Shown here: in pieces, positions 46,739 to 58,309 of the stretch | Layout: every line of letters starts with the position of its first letter | Position numbering within the stretch: position 1 is the stretch's first letter | DNA from: Zizania palustris | Taxonomy: Eukaryota; Streptophyta; Magnoliopsida; Poales; Poaceae | Length of the DNA stretch: 64,000 nucleotides | Reading direction: 5' to 3' | Assembly: GCA_019279435.1 (NCBI GenBank) | Contig: JAAALK010000080.1 | Coordinates: 86,836,328 to 86,900,327 of the forward strand | Notes under the pieces: model-generated | What the model was told of the DNA's origin: nothing | What the model saw: only the letters and a program-made list of their open reading frames with translations | Database searches by the model: none | Position numbers and translations under genes: made by a program

Positions 46739-47233
46739 TGTTGGGGGAAAATATCCCATCCTCAGGGTTATTGAAGCAACAGCGCAAAAGCGGATAATGG
46801 ATTCGAAGGTTTCCAAACAAGCATCTTCGGAGATGTCCTGAGTCAAGCTCAAAGCCTGAAGATAGACCTTGGTTCGGAGTATATCTTCGAACTAAGGCTC
46901 TTTGAGATCTTTTCTGCCAGCTAAGATGGAAGACTTATCTTTTTCCTCATTAGATTAGTCTTTTACCGTTTTAGCCCTATTAAAGGTACCGAATAGTTTC
47001 CACTATGTCGGTTGTAATAGAGGGGTAAATAGGTCTTTTCCTTAATGTTTGGGCCTATAAATACCCCCCATTTCATCCTGTAATGGGGACCGAATACAAG
47101 TTATTCAATACATACATTCGAACTATTCTAAGTTGTTATCCTTTCGGAGGCTTAGAACAGTTTACTTCGCAAACACTTCGTTTGTTAGTTTCTAATCTTC
47201 AGAAACCTGTTAGTGTAATCTTTTACGCCAACA
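46739..47233 (+). repeat. 5' LTR of G1c (495 bp)
   Basis: Termini TGTTGG/CCAACA, TATAAATA at 47056-47063. The primer binding site follows at 47236-47253 but reads TGACGCCG in place of TGGCGCCG, one change in the bases that pair with the tRNA CCA end. Confidence 0.95.
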
Positions 47234-47295
47234 GTTGACGCCGTCCGTGGGGAACTTAGTCCAAGAAACTTCGTTCTCTACCAACTTCTTACATC

Positions 47296-48811
47296 ATGCC
47301 TCCTAAGCGGAGTGCACCTCGTAACCCTGTTCGGAGGTCCTCTCGGATCTCCGGAGAGGCACCATCCGACACGGTTGAGGTCGGGGGCCTTCGACATTCC
47401 CTCCACCTCAAACTCCGGAAGGAGTTTCCATCCCTCGAACATACGGAGTTCCTCCGCCAACTCCCTCTATACTTCGACCACCCGGAGTCCCTCTTCCACC
47501 TTCAATCCCACTTCGAACTGATCCTCTCAGTTCTCAAGACTCGGAAGATCCTTCCGGAGGAGATGAAGACAATCTTGGAGATATGGCCGCTCAAATGGCC
47601 AGCCTTCAAGCCGAAGTAGCTAGATGGCGACAAGAAGATGCGAATAGGCTTCGTTCTCAAGCCATCTCGGTTATTCCAGAAGTGCCTGAAGACGACGAAC
47701 CCATCTATCCCGAAGCCCCGGAGAACGCCTCCTTCGATACTGAATCTCCGCTGCATCCTGAGTTGCAGAAGGTTCGATTCGACCCGAAGTTTAAGACTTC
47801 GAAGCTCTGTAAGTATGCCGGAGACGAGGATCCTGGAGAATTTGTCCGTTCTTATGCCCTATTAATTGAAGCTAGTGGAGGAGTTCGAGATACCATGGCA
47901 AAGTGCTTCCCCTTAGCTCTTCAAGGAGTGGCATTAAGGTTGTTCTGGTCTTTGAAGCCAGGATCAATTAATTCATGGGGACAGCTCAAGAAGAAGTTCG
48001 TAAGCAATTTTCAAGGCACCTTCGTGCCTCCAATGTCGACGGAAGCCTTTTCCAGGTGAAGCAACTCCCCGGAGAGACATTGAGGCAATATTTTAAGCGC
48101 TTCGCTCATACGAAGTCGCAGATCCGAGGGTTGTCTACATCTTCGGTAGTTGATGCAGCTAGGGAAGGTGTCACTCATCAAGGCCTTCTGGATAAGCTTC
48201 ATCGGAAGAGCATATCCTCGGTTTCTCAGCTGATGTCATACTTTGAGGAGTATGCAAGGTCGGAAGAAGGTTGGCTTCGAAGAACTGCAACTACTCCATC
48301 CATATTGCAGGAAGTAAAAGTGGAAGTAAAAACTTCGGCACAGCCGCAAGAACCAGTCTTCGAAGTTCAACATGATCGGAGAAGGGGGCAAAAGCATCAC
48401 CGTTCTGAAGTCCTGAACATTGCACCCCCGCAAAAATTCACGCAGAGAGCTCCACAACCTTCGGGGAACAAGGTCAGCGGCTAGAGGCCGCCAGGGAAAA
48501 TGGCTGGCAAAGGCCAGACCCTTTTCTGCTGCATTAATGGTGAAAACCGAAGCCACGCAACTGATACTTGCAAGGCTATACTCACTCTGAGAGGAGAATA
48601 TCTAGAAAGAACTTCGGGTCGAGGTACTACCGACCGAGTTCCAGCTCAAGTGCGCCCAGAGCCTATCCAGGCTGTGGCACGGATAGAAAACTTCGAAGCC
48701 ACAAGACGCCCTCTGGTGGCCAATGTTATGCCACCTCCGAAGCAAGAGGAAGGGCAAGACCGAGGGAAAAGGGTAGTCCTCCCCATCTCCGGAGGAGGTA
48801 CCCTCGAAAGC
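47296..48811 (+). pseudogene. gag: gag of G1c, two 1-bp frameshifts and one nonsense change
   Basis: The start is MPPKRSAPR. Compared with G1b, one base is missing at the G run near 47382 and one near 48045 (STEAFSR for STGSLFQVK). The pieces are the basic/Pro-rich N-terminus, a coiled segment (ASLQAEVARWRQED), the Gag core (FKTSKLCKYAGDEDPGEF, KFVSNFQGTFVPP, RGLSTSSVVDAAREG) and a zinc-knuckle-like CCINGENRSHATDTC (48527-48571). TAG at 48482-48484 replaces a Trp codon of G1b. After it the frame is open into protease, as expected for one Gag-Pol ORF. Gag would form the particle. Confidence 0.9.
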
Positions 48812-51800
48812 ATGTCAAAAAGGCTGAGAAGAGACTATGTTAGGGAAGTGGGCCACATTGGGACTTCGTCATCTGCAGCTGCTATGCCGGAATGGTCTCA
48901 TGTACCAATATCTTTTTCTGCGGAGGATGCAGCTGGCATTAAATTTCCACATGCAGACCCACTTGTTATTACTGCTGATATTGCGGGCACTGAAGTTCGA
49001 AGAGTGTTGATTGATGGAGGCAGTTCGGCAGACATTATTTTTGTTCAAGCCTTTGATCAATTGTGCATCTCCAGAAAGCACCTCCTTCCAGCGGCTCGCC
49101 CTTTGCAGGGCTTCGCAGGACCTCCGCTTGATGCACTCGGCCAAATAGGCCTGGAAGTTACCTTCGGAGAAGGTTTGTTGGCCCGAACGGAGGAAGTAAT
49201 CTTCGATGTTGTAGATGCCCCATATGCCTACAACGTCATCTTCGGAAGAGGCATGCTAAACCAGTTCGGAGCTGTGGCGCATCACAATTATTTGTGTATG
49301 AAGATGCCCACGCAAGCAGGAGTTCTTACTGTCTTCGGAGATCAAGCTATCGCCCGAAGAGCGGAATATGGTCATGGCCCCCCTCTTGATCCAAGACAAG
49401 TAAACAATGTGCAAGATAATCAAGAAAATTTTTTAGCCCTTTCTGAAGCTTCGAAGAAATCTTTTCCAAGACCAAGTCCTGAAGGAGAGATTGCAGCGAA
49501 GGTTATTGTTAAAGATGGTAAAGAATATACATTTCAATTTGGTAAAGATTTACCTCCAGAAGTTGCAACCTCCTTGGAAAAGGTGGTAGAAGAGAATTTA
49601 GATGTCTTCGCATGGTCTGACGAAGATATCACCGGAGTCGATCGGGATATCATTGAACATAGTTTGCTTGTAAACCCGAACGCCCGACCTGTTCGGCAAG
49701 GACTCCGAAAAATGTCTGCAGAAAGAGTTGTTCTGGCGAAGGACGAAGTTGAAAAAATTGTTGAAGGCCGGGATTATCAGAGAAGTCGCTCACACAGAAT
49801 GGTTAGCCAACCCAGTCTTCGTCAAAAAGAAATCTTCCGGGAAGTGGCGCATGTGCATTGATTTCACATCCTTGAATAAAGCATGCCCTCGTGACCCCTA
49901 CCACATGCCCCGAATTGATCAATTGGTCGACTCCACCGCAGGTTCGGAGTTATTAAGCTTCCTCGACGCGTATTCTGGTTATCATCAAATATGGTTGAAG
50001 CGCGAAGATGAGATCAAGACAAGCTTCGTAACTCCTTCAGGAGTCTTTTGTTATGTAAGAATGCCTTTTGGCTTAAGAAATGTCGGGGCTACTTTTTCGA
50101 GGTTAGTTGCTAAGGCTCTAGGTCATCAATTAGGTCGCAATGTGGAGGCCTATATGGATGATATTGTAATAAAGAGTGCTTTAAAGCACCAACATAGCCT
50201 AGACTTAGCAGAAACATTTAATAGCCTTCGGGCATGTGGGATTCGTCTTGACCCCGAAAAATGTATCTTCGGGGCTAAGGCTGGAAAGTTGTTAGGGTAT
50301 TTAGTTTCAAGCAGGGAGATTGAAGCTAGCCCTACTCAAATAACTGTGCTACAAAAGATGGCTCCTCCGGAAAATTTAAAGCAAGTGCAAAAGCTGACTA
50401 GACGTCTAGCAGCACTTAGCAGGTTTTTATCAAGGTCTGCGGAGAGAAGCTTGCCTATATTTAAAGCATTGAAAGGGTCCGAAGATTTTGCATGGACACC
50501 GGAGTGTCAAAAAAGATTCGAAGATATTAAAGAGTATCTCAGTAATCTCGCTACACTCACGGTGCCTACTGCGGACGAAACCCTACTCCTTTACCTTGCA
50601 GCTACAGGTTCTGCTGTCAGTGCAGTCCTTGTCACAAAAATGGATTTCAATGGGAAGTTGGTACAAAATCATGTTTATTTTGTGTCTGAAGCATTATCAG
50701 GAGCGAAGACAAGATACTCCGAACTCGAAAAGTTCGTTTATGCTCTGATAATGGCTTCAAGGAAATTAAGACATTACTTTTTGGCTCACAATGTAATTGT
50801 ACCAACTTCGTATCGTCTGGGAGATATGCTCTGAAGTAAGGATTCCACTGGAAGAATTGGGAAGTGGGCAGTTGAGCTAGCACCCTTCGGCATATCTTTC
50901 CTGGCAAGGACAGCAATCAAGTCACAAGTCTTAGCAGATTTTGTAGCAGAATGGACTCCACCTGCAACTTTGGTTCCGGAGAAGTCAAGTGACGGAGTTT
51001 GGACTGTTTATTCTGATGGGGCTTTCCAAGCATCCAGAGCAGGCATTAGAGCAGTATTGATTTCACCTTCAGGGCAAAGAGCAATGTACTCCGCAAGACT
51101 CAACTTTAAGTCTACCAATAATATAGCGGAATATGAAGGAATTTTACTTGGACTCCGAAAAGCACGTGCTCTAGGGGCTACAAGAGTGGTTATAAAGACA
51201 GATTCTCAAATAGTAGCAGGGCACGTGGATAAAAGTTTTCAAGTTCGACATCCACAGCTTGCAAAGTACTTAGAAGAAATCTGTAAGATCGAAGCACACT
51301 TCAAGGGTATTTCCATTCGGAGTATACCAAGAGCAGAGAATGTGCAAGCGGACATCTTAGCAAAAGCTGCAGCCGGAGCTGTGGATATACCAGAAGAAGC
51401 TTTCTATGAGGAGCTAAGTACACCTTCGGTGCTGCAAATTCCCTCTGCAGAGATTCTTTGCATTCCAAGTGCAGATTGGAAAAATTCAATCATGGAACTT
51501 TTACAAGGAGGGACAAATTTGCCTGAAGAGCCACAGCTTTCAAGATTGAAACTCAGGGCTAGAAATTATCAAATAATCAACGGTATTTTATACAAGGTCG
51601 GAGTATGTTCCCCTTTACTCCGATGTATATCTCAAGCCGAAGGTCAAGAAATTCTTCGAGAAATTCATGAAGGCCTTTGCGGTAGCCATTTAGCCCCTCG
51701 AGCTTTGGCAGGAAAAACACTTCGCGAGGGGCTTTATTGGCCTACAATAACAGCTGATGCGGAGAGCTTAGTCCGCACTTGTCAAGGATGTCAGTGGATG

Positions 51801-52689
51801 GGTCGAAGAAGTCATCGCCCACCAACAGCTCTTCAAGTTATTGCTCTGGTATGGCCTATGGCCAGATGGGGTATGGATTTAATTGGTCCCTTTCCAGTAG
51901 CCAAGGGAAATCTAAAGTTCGCAGTGGTAGCTATTGAATATTTTTCTAAGTGGGTAGAAGCAGAGCCCTTAACAGCTATCACTTCGAACATATATACAGA
52001 AATTCTTTTGGAAGAATATCATTTGCCAGTTCGAAGTGCCTAGACAACTCCCAGTTGATAATGGAACACAGTTCGATGCAGAACCTTTCAGGAAGTTTTG
52101 CGAAGATCTAGGCATCCAATTATGTTTTGCTGCAGTGAGGCATCCTCAGTCTAATGGAGCTGTAGAAAGAGCCAATGGAAATATTTTGTCAGGGCTAAAT
52201 CGAAGGATAGTAGGATTAGCAAAAGGACTGTGGACCGAAGAGCTTCCGAAGATTTTGTGGTCCATTCGGACTACGGAAACAAGGTCCACAGGTTTTACTC
52301 CATTCAGATTACTATTTGGAGATGAAGCTATGACTCCAACGGAGCTCAAAGGAGGATCACTTCGCAGCACCGAACCGGAAATTGAAGAAGAAAGAGAAGC
52401 TTCGCTAGATTTATCAGAAGAAACAAGACTTCGAGCTGTAGCAAATTTATCAAAGTATCACCAGCAGACGAAGGCTTGGTTTGACCCAAAGGTTAAGATT
52501 AATGAACTTAGACCAGGTCATCTTGTTCTGCGAAGCATTATAGCGCCAGGGAAATTAGGAAATAAATGGGAAGGTCCATACCTAATTGTTCGTTCAGGAC
52601 GTCCTGGCTCTTTTAAACTAGCTAATTTAGAAGGTGAAGAGTTAGCACATACTTGGCATGCGGAGCACCTAAAGCGATACTTCGCATAA
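48812..52689 (+). pseudogene. pol: pol of G1c: protease, RT, RNase H, second RNase H, integrase; three lesions
   Basis: Protease has VLIDGGSSADIIFV (about 49005). RT has KWRMCIDFTSLNKACPRDPY and YMDD (50151-50162). RNase H follows, then the archaeal-type second RNase H from WTVYSDGAFQAS through NNIAEYEGILL to ENVQADILAKAAAG (50998-51380). Integrase has the HHCC region (HEGLCGSH..CQGCQ), D (MDLIGPFPV), D (VDNGTQF) and E (GAVERANGN), then NKWEGPYLIV and RYFA. Lesions: an extra A in the run near 49750, CGA to TGA at 50832-50834, and one extra base in the ATATATA stretch near 51990. Apart from these, all catalytic motifs are intact. Confidence 0.93.
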
Positions 52690-52727
52690 GGGCTCCTTGT
52701 AAATCACTTGTAATCATCTTCTGAATT

Positions 52728-52733
52728 AATAAA
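52728..52733 (+). terminator. Poly(A) signal-like AATAAA after pol of G1c
   Basis: 39 bases after the pol stop; conserved in the other two G1 copies. Confidence 0.45.
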
Positions 52734-52951
52734 GCATATGGTCCAGATAGTGCCTTCCCCTCATAAACCTCCAGCTTCCGAGTGGACGCACTGGAACCGC
52801 GGGGTTGACCGAGAGGGAAGTGTCATAAAGCTGAATCATATTTTCGGACTTCGAATCATTGGTTCGAAGCTTCCGACGTGGGGGCTGACATAATCCAGAG
52901 TCCAAGCCACCGGCTTGTAGGCATTCGTAAAAGAGCCCAAAACCACATCAT

Positions 52952-53194
52952 GCGGAGTCCAAGCCATTGGCTGGTAGACTTCCGTAAAAAGAGCCGAAGG
53001 TGGCCAAAATATGCGGAGTCCAAGCCATTGGTGGTAGACTTCCGTAAAAAGAGCCGAAGGTGGCCAAAATATGCGGAGTCCAAGCCATTGGCTGGTAGAC
53101 TTCCGTAAAAAGAGCCGAAGGTGGCCAAAATATGCGGAGTCCAAGCCATTGGCTGGTAGACTTCCGTAAAAAGAGCCGAAGGTGGCCAAAATAT
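52952..53194. repeat. 61-bp tandem array in the G1c pol-antisense spacer, four sharp copies
   Basis: Units start at 52952, 53013, 53073 and 53134 (GCGGAGTCCAAGCCATTGG..), with diverged units on both sides from about 52860 to 53400. The array lies where pol (rightward) and the antisense gene (leftward) converge. Long minus-strand frames rich in NGLDSAYFGHL here are artefacts of the repeat. Confidence 0.9.
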
Positions 53195-53648
53195 GCGGAG
53201 CCCAAGCCATTGGCTGGTAGGCATCCGTAAAAAGAGTCCAAAGAGACCATTGCCAACTTCGAACCACGGGTTTGACAGAGTTCGCAAAAAAGAGCCGAAG
53301 GTGGCCAAAGCAAAACAGAGTTTGAACCATGAGCTTCGAATATCTGTTAACATAGTCCAAAGTGACAAATTATCTAAGACATTAAGGTGTCCTGAAAGTT
53401 ATCTCAAATGATTTCTTTCAAAAAACAAAGGGTACTAAGTTGCCATTCTCCAGACTACAAATAGTCGAGGACATTTCATAAGATTTTAAAAGATCTTTAA
53501 ATTACAGAGGGGCTCCGAACCCCAAAAAATTGTACTCCGAAGTTTTTTCTTTGCGCATAACCATCTTATACTCAAAGAGGGGCTAGTAAATAGGGAGACA
53601 ATTTTAAATCGGTATTCATTATTCGAACGAATATGTTTACAGATTACA

Positions 53649-56600
53649 TCATGAAAAATTGGTATCTATACCAAGAAGGAATCGAAGACCTCTTCGATCT
53701 CTAGAGCTAGGGTTGGAATGACTAGTTCCAGTGCCGGGAGTTCTAACAACTCTACGTTTAACTCTCTTGCCTCCCTTCGAAGCTCTAAAGTCCTTCTGTT
53801 CTTGTTGAAGCTCGGCCCAAGTTCGAAGTCGTTCGGGACTCCTTTCCCAGCTTCCAAGTTCTTCAGGTTTTTTACCTCGATCTTCATCTTCGTCTTCGGA
53901 CCATATAACGTCTTTAGAAGACGAAGTGTCCAAGTTAACCTCTTTTTCTTCCTCTTTAATATAAGATAGTATATCCTTGCTTACTTCGGCAGTAATAGCA
54001 CCGGAGCTATCCCGAGGAACTAAAAATCGAGGGCGTTTATAAGCTTTTAGAAGATCGAAGGTAGCCCATAATGAGCGGAGTTCGTCGTTAATGTCTAACA
54101 CTTCGATATCTTCCATATGAGGCAAAGCCTAAAAATATGATAAACAAATTTTCATTGATAAATGTACATAAGCGCAAAGCTTTACATAATCAAAAATCCT
54201 AAGATATATCTAAACCTGCGGATTCGGAGGAGGCTGGCTGCTTGAAGCTTGGATCCGAGCTTGCTTCTGGCGTTGTCCTTCGTCAATCCAGGCCTTGATC
54301 GCAGAGCGACCTTTGGCTCTCCATGAAGTTTGAAAGGCTCGCCAGGCAGCAGCCACACCTTCGGAAGGAGTCAGAAGCTGCTCGTCATCGAAGGTAATTG
54401 GGCCCTCTCCTGCGCCTGGAGTTATCGATCGGCCCAGATTCTCGTAATAATGAAGTAGGCCAACAGCAGCCACTTGTCCGGAGAGTTCTCCGTAGCAAAT
54501 GCCTGCTATCTTCATCTGCTTCGCTACTCCTTGAATCCTTTTCAATCGGCGCAGAAGAGAAATGTTATCATCAGAAGGAAGTGTTCCGGTAGTACCGAAG
54601 TACTCCAGAACACCTAGGAGTTGATCCATAACCTCCGCAACTACCTTCTCGGACTTCAGCTTATCTTCGATCAATACGTCCTTCACCGAAGTTACCTCTC
54701 TCAGAACTCCAGAAAGTCTAGCAGTTTCAGTAGTCAAGGAATTCTTTTGGTTCAAAAGCTGGCTAGCTTCCTCTTGGAGTCTGACAAGCTCGGTCCCCGC
54801 AGTAGCGTGCTCCGCCCGCATTCTTTCAATTTCTGCTCGAAGCACAATTCTTTCTGCTTCGAGCTCCTTATTCGCAGCTTCCAAACCTTGTCTGGCCCTG
54901 CGCTCCGTTGACACTATACTATCCATCTGAACCACTCGGCCTTCGGAAATAGTGAGATTCTGTTGAAGAGTTTCGTTTTCCTCTAGAAGGCGAGTGATTT
55001 CTCGTTCATTTGATATATTCGCAGCTCGGGCCAAGACTGTTTGCTGCGAAAAGAAAAAATCAAGGTAAGAAATTATTTATATGTAAACTTAATGTTATTT
55101 CACATATACTTTGTACCTGATAGGCTGCGCGCTCCATAGCAGCGTTAAGCTCCGAGCTCTTCGCCTCACTCAGAATGGCCACCAAGTTCGTCTCCCTAAT
55201 GTCCCAACTAGCTCGATCCAAAGGCTCGAGCAAAGTCCGAAGACCAGTTCTTTGCTCTAAGAAAGGAGCTAGAAGGGGGAGCATACTTATCGCTTGTTGG
55301 TCATCTTCGTTTAACGAAGGGCCGGAGTGTTGGCCTGTAGTCTTCTGAGCCCCTAGAGACTGGCCCCCCTCGGAAGATTGACTCTCGTCTTTTGAATCAG
55401 ACGGAGTTGATCCGGAGCTCGCAGCAGGGAGGGAGTCTATATTTCTTTCGCCTCTTCCAGGCCCCATCTGAGTGGCTCTTGGGATTGGCTCCGAAGTCGT
55501 CGAAGGTCCAGGGATTATATCTTCTTGACGGACCTCTTCCACAGAAGTGGACTCTGTAAAAACAAAAGTATTATACATCGTATAAATACGCAAAATAAAC
55601 ATAAAAGAATTATTCGAAGTTTACCTTCGACATTCTGGCGAGGAGTAATCATTGGACTGTTTGGCGGATCGAAGGCGAGATCTTCGTCCGAATCAACCGT
55701 CAAATCTTCGACTGCAGGAACATTTTCCTGGACAGTCCTTGTTGCCTCTTTAGGAATCGAAGCCAAAGTGACTTCGACTCCACTCTCATCCACAGGAACT
55801 TCGTCCTGAGGTAAATCCTCTTGAACTACCGAAGTCCTTGGTTGCTCAAGATTATCTCGAGACTCCGGCACGTTCGTAGGTACTTCGGCTTGTGCTGTCC
55901 TTTGAGATGCATCTTCGTCTATCAGACGCACAAGCAACCTCCCTTCGTCCTCTTGGGAGTCAGAGACTGAAGCCCTTGGGCTCGAAGGTGCTGGATTCTT
56001 TGGTTTCCGAGCGACCTTCTTGACCGGAGTCTTGGCGGAGCTCGAAGTCCCAGCTTCGGCTTTTCTCTTTTTGGGTCCTTTCTCCGAAGGCACCCAATCC
56101 ATCAAAGGGGGCGGGGTGATTTCCAGCATTCCCCACACACTGTTAAATCTTTCCCAACTCCCGACCAACTTGATTCTCCATTCTTTTTCGGTCGGAGTTG
56201 GAGCACCCAAAATCTTCTCCGAAGCCCGTACGATTTGCTCCGAAGTAATAGGGGCTGAAGAAGCTAAAAAATGAATTAAGTTAGTTACTTCTTCGAATGA
56301 ATATGCATAATATATGTTGTTTTCGAGGTTACCTGCAGGGCTTGAAGTCGAAGTAATTTTTCGGAGACCGCCTTCCGAATCCTCTTCGAAGATGATAGGC
56401 CAGTTGGCCATCAACGGACGGATTTGTAACCCGATGAATTCTTCGGCTAAGTCTCGCATGCTCAACCTTCGACTGATCTTCTGAAGTAGGCTGAGGCGAG
56501 CTTCGAGCTGACCTTGGTCTGGATGCACTAGGGCTTCCTTCCGGAAATGGATGTCTTTCAGAGGTCCGGCTAGAGGGTTGCTCGCCCCAACTTCGGCATA

Positions 56601-57279
56601 GAACCATCTCATAACCCAGTCGGTATACCATCTAGCATTGATGGCCTTAGCAGGAAACTGAAGAGCATATTCATCTCGAAGCCTGAAGTTAATACTTCCG
56701 AAGGCTACTACTACTTTTTCACCTCCGGGGCCTACGAAGGTTTTTGGCTGGCACGAAGCTCTAGTGCAGCGCAGCGAAGATCTCTGCCCTCCCCTCACAA
56801 TCTTCAGCTCTCAACGCCCATTCGAAGATAGCTAAACGTGCTACTGCGTTCGGAGAAAGTTGAGGGAGAGTGACGTGAAACAGATCAAGTACCTCGGCCA
56901 AGAAGTCCACTGCCGGAAGACCTAAGCCAGCTTCGAAGAAGGCTTCGAAGACGACCACTTCTCCTGGTCTTGGTGACGGGATGATTTCCTTTCCAGGTTT
57001 GCGAATCATGACTCCCGTACTAATCTTCCCTTCTACTGCGACTGCCAGTGATTCTCTTTTGCAGGTAGAAGGTCCCAGTTGGAAGGATTGATCCAAATAT
57101 TTCGTTGATGGCGGGCAGAGACCTTGATCATCAACATTTTGGGGATTCCCCCCCCCTGCCGCCATGGATGCCGTTGCAGGTGTTGGAGGTGCCGTAGCCA
57201 ATGCCGCAGCCGCTGCTGCTGCAGCCGCCTGCTGTCGAGCCAAGGCCGAAGGGGCTCCAGTACTCTTGGTTTTCGCCAT
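53649..57279 (-). pseudogene. Antisense five-exon gene of G1c (about 1,109 codons), one frameshift
   Basis: Exons are 57279-56333, 56263-55625, 55553-55117, 55043-54216 and 54128-53649; all four introns (69-87 bp) have GT-AG borders. The spliced length is 3331 nt. A 1-bp insertion near 56768, seen against N1 and G1a, explains the one base over a multiple of three. Exon 1 has an Ala-rich leader and the core GEVVVFEAFFEAGLGLP..LPQLSPNAVARLAIFEWAL, which I relate to the putative gypsy-type transposon family. Exon 2 has a basic patch (KKRKAEAGTSSS) and acidic tail, exon 4 a long coiled coil, exon 5 an acidic segment and a basic end with RFLLGIDTNFS. The role is unknown; a DNA- or RNA-binding regulator is only a guess. 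Confidence 0.87.
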
Positions 57280-57386
57280 TGAAGCTACTGGGTTGCTTTG
57301 GAGGAAGAATGGAGGCTAGGGCTCAAAGGAGGATTGTTGTTTGCAAGAGAGTTGTGGAAAGGTACTCAGGAAAGTTCTAGGTCCTT

Positions 57387-57394
57387 TATTTATA
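57387..57394 (-). promoter_or_regulatory. TATA box of the G1c antisense gene
   Basis: The minus strand reads TATAAATA 108 bp before the ATG at 57279 and about 330 bp from the 3' LTR, so the gene has a promoter of its own. Confidence 0.65.
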
Positions 57395-57723
57395 GCCTAG
57401 ACTTTACATTTTTTACCGTTAGTCCATTCCGTTTCGCATTCTTTCCCGTTACTTTTCTCCGAAATTAATGCACTCTATAACTTCCGTTAGAAGAAGAAAG
57501 CTAACGGCTATTTCTTCTAAGTCTAAAAGGCTTTCAAGCTTCTTGAGTCGGTTCTAAGATAGTTCGAAAGTAATTGTCCTAAAAACTGATTCGAAGTTTT
57601 ATATCTCCATACATTTCGGAGATAAGTTAAAATCTAATAACCCCTACGCCTGGTTATTTTTTCTTTCGTATACTGCTCTCCTAACATTACAGGCTTAACG
57701 GAGAAGCGTATTTGAGGGGCTAC

Positions 57724-58218
57724 TGTTGGGGGAAAATATCCCATCCTCAGGGTTATTGAAGCAACAGCGCAAAAGCGGATAATGGATTCGAAGGTTTCCA
57801 AACAAGCATCTTCGGAGATGTCCTGAGTCAAGCTCAAAGCCTGAAGATAGACCTTGGTTCGGAGTATATCTTCGAACTAAGGCTCTTTGAGATCTTTTCT
57901 GCCAGCTAAGATGGAAGACTTATCTTTTTCCTCATTAGATTAGTCTTTTACCATTTTAGCCCTATTAAAGGTACCGAATAGTTTCCACTATGTCGGTTGT
58001 AATAGAGGGGTAAATAGGTCTTTTCCTTAATGTTTGGGCCTATAAATACCCCCCATTTCATCCTGTAATGGGGACCGAATACAAGTTATTCAATACATAC
58101 ATTCGAACTATTCTAAGTTGTTATCCTTTCGGAGGCTTAGAACAGTTTACTTCGCAAACACTTCGTTTGTTAGTTTCTAATCTTCAGAAACCTGTTAGCG
58201 TAATCTTTTACGCCAACA
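57724..58218 (+). repeat. 3' LTR of G1c (495 bp)
   Basis: Preceded by the polypurine tract TGAGGGGCTAC (57713-57723); two differences from the 5' LTR. Confidence 0.95.
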
Positions 58219-58223
58219 CCTGT
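58219..58223. repeat. Target site duplication of G1c, right (CCTGT)
   Basis: Matches 46734-46738; G1d sequence continues after it. Confidence 0.93.
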
Positions 58224-58309
58224 ATTCTAAACCCTACATAAATTAATTCTTGCGCATATTGCCCTTCTAACAATACAAGGTATTCGAAGAGACATATTCG
58301 AGGGGCTAC

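Larger units (their letters stand above)
46739..58218 (+). mobile_element. Young full-length Ty3/gypsy Tat-type element G1c (11.5 kb)
   Basis: It is complete, with LTR, primer site, gag, pol, spacer repeats, antisense gene, polypurine tract and LTR. Both LTRs are 495 bp and differ at two positions by eye (ACCG/ACCA near 46967 and 57952; TTAGTG/TTAGCG near 47214 and 58199). The flanking CCTGT is intact. It is the reference copy for the family in this window. Confidence 0.95.

Noticed and set aside
49728..49861. Programmed frameshift between two pol frames of G1c
   Set aside because: G1a and G1b read through this point in one frame; the shift comes from one extra A in a run, so mutation or sequencing error is simpler.
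52836..53368. Overlapping minus-strand frames encoding a repeated NGLDSAYFGHLRLF protein
   Set aside because: They are translations of the 61-bp tandem array in several frames; the repeat length is not a multiple of three and no start or homology supports a protein.
52860..53400. CRISPR-like array of regularly spaced repeats
   Set aside because: Units are contiguous 61-bp tandem repeats without distinct spacers, inside a plant retrotransposon.
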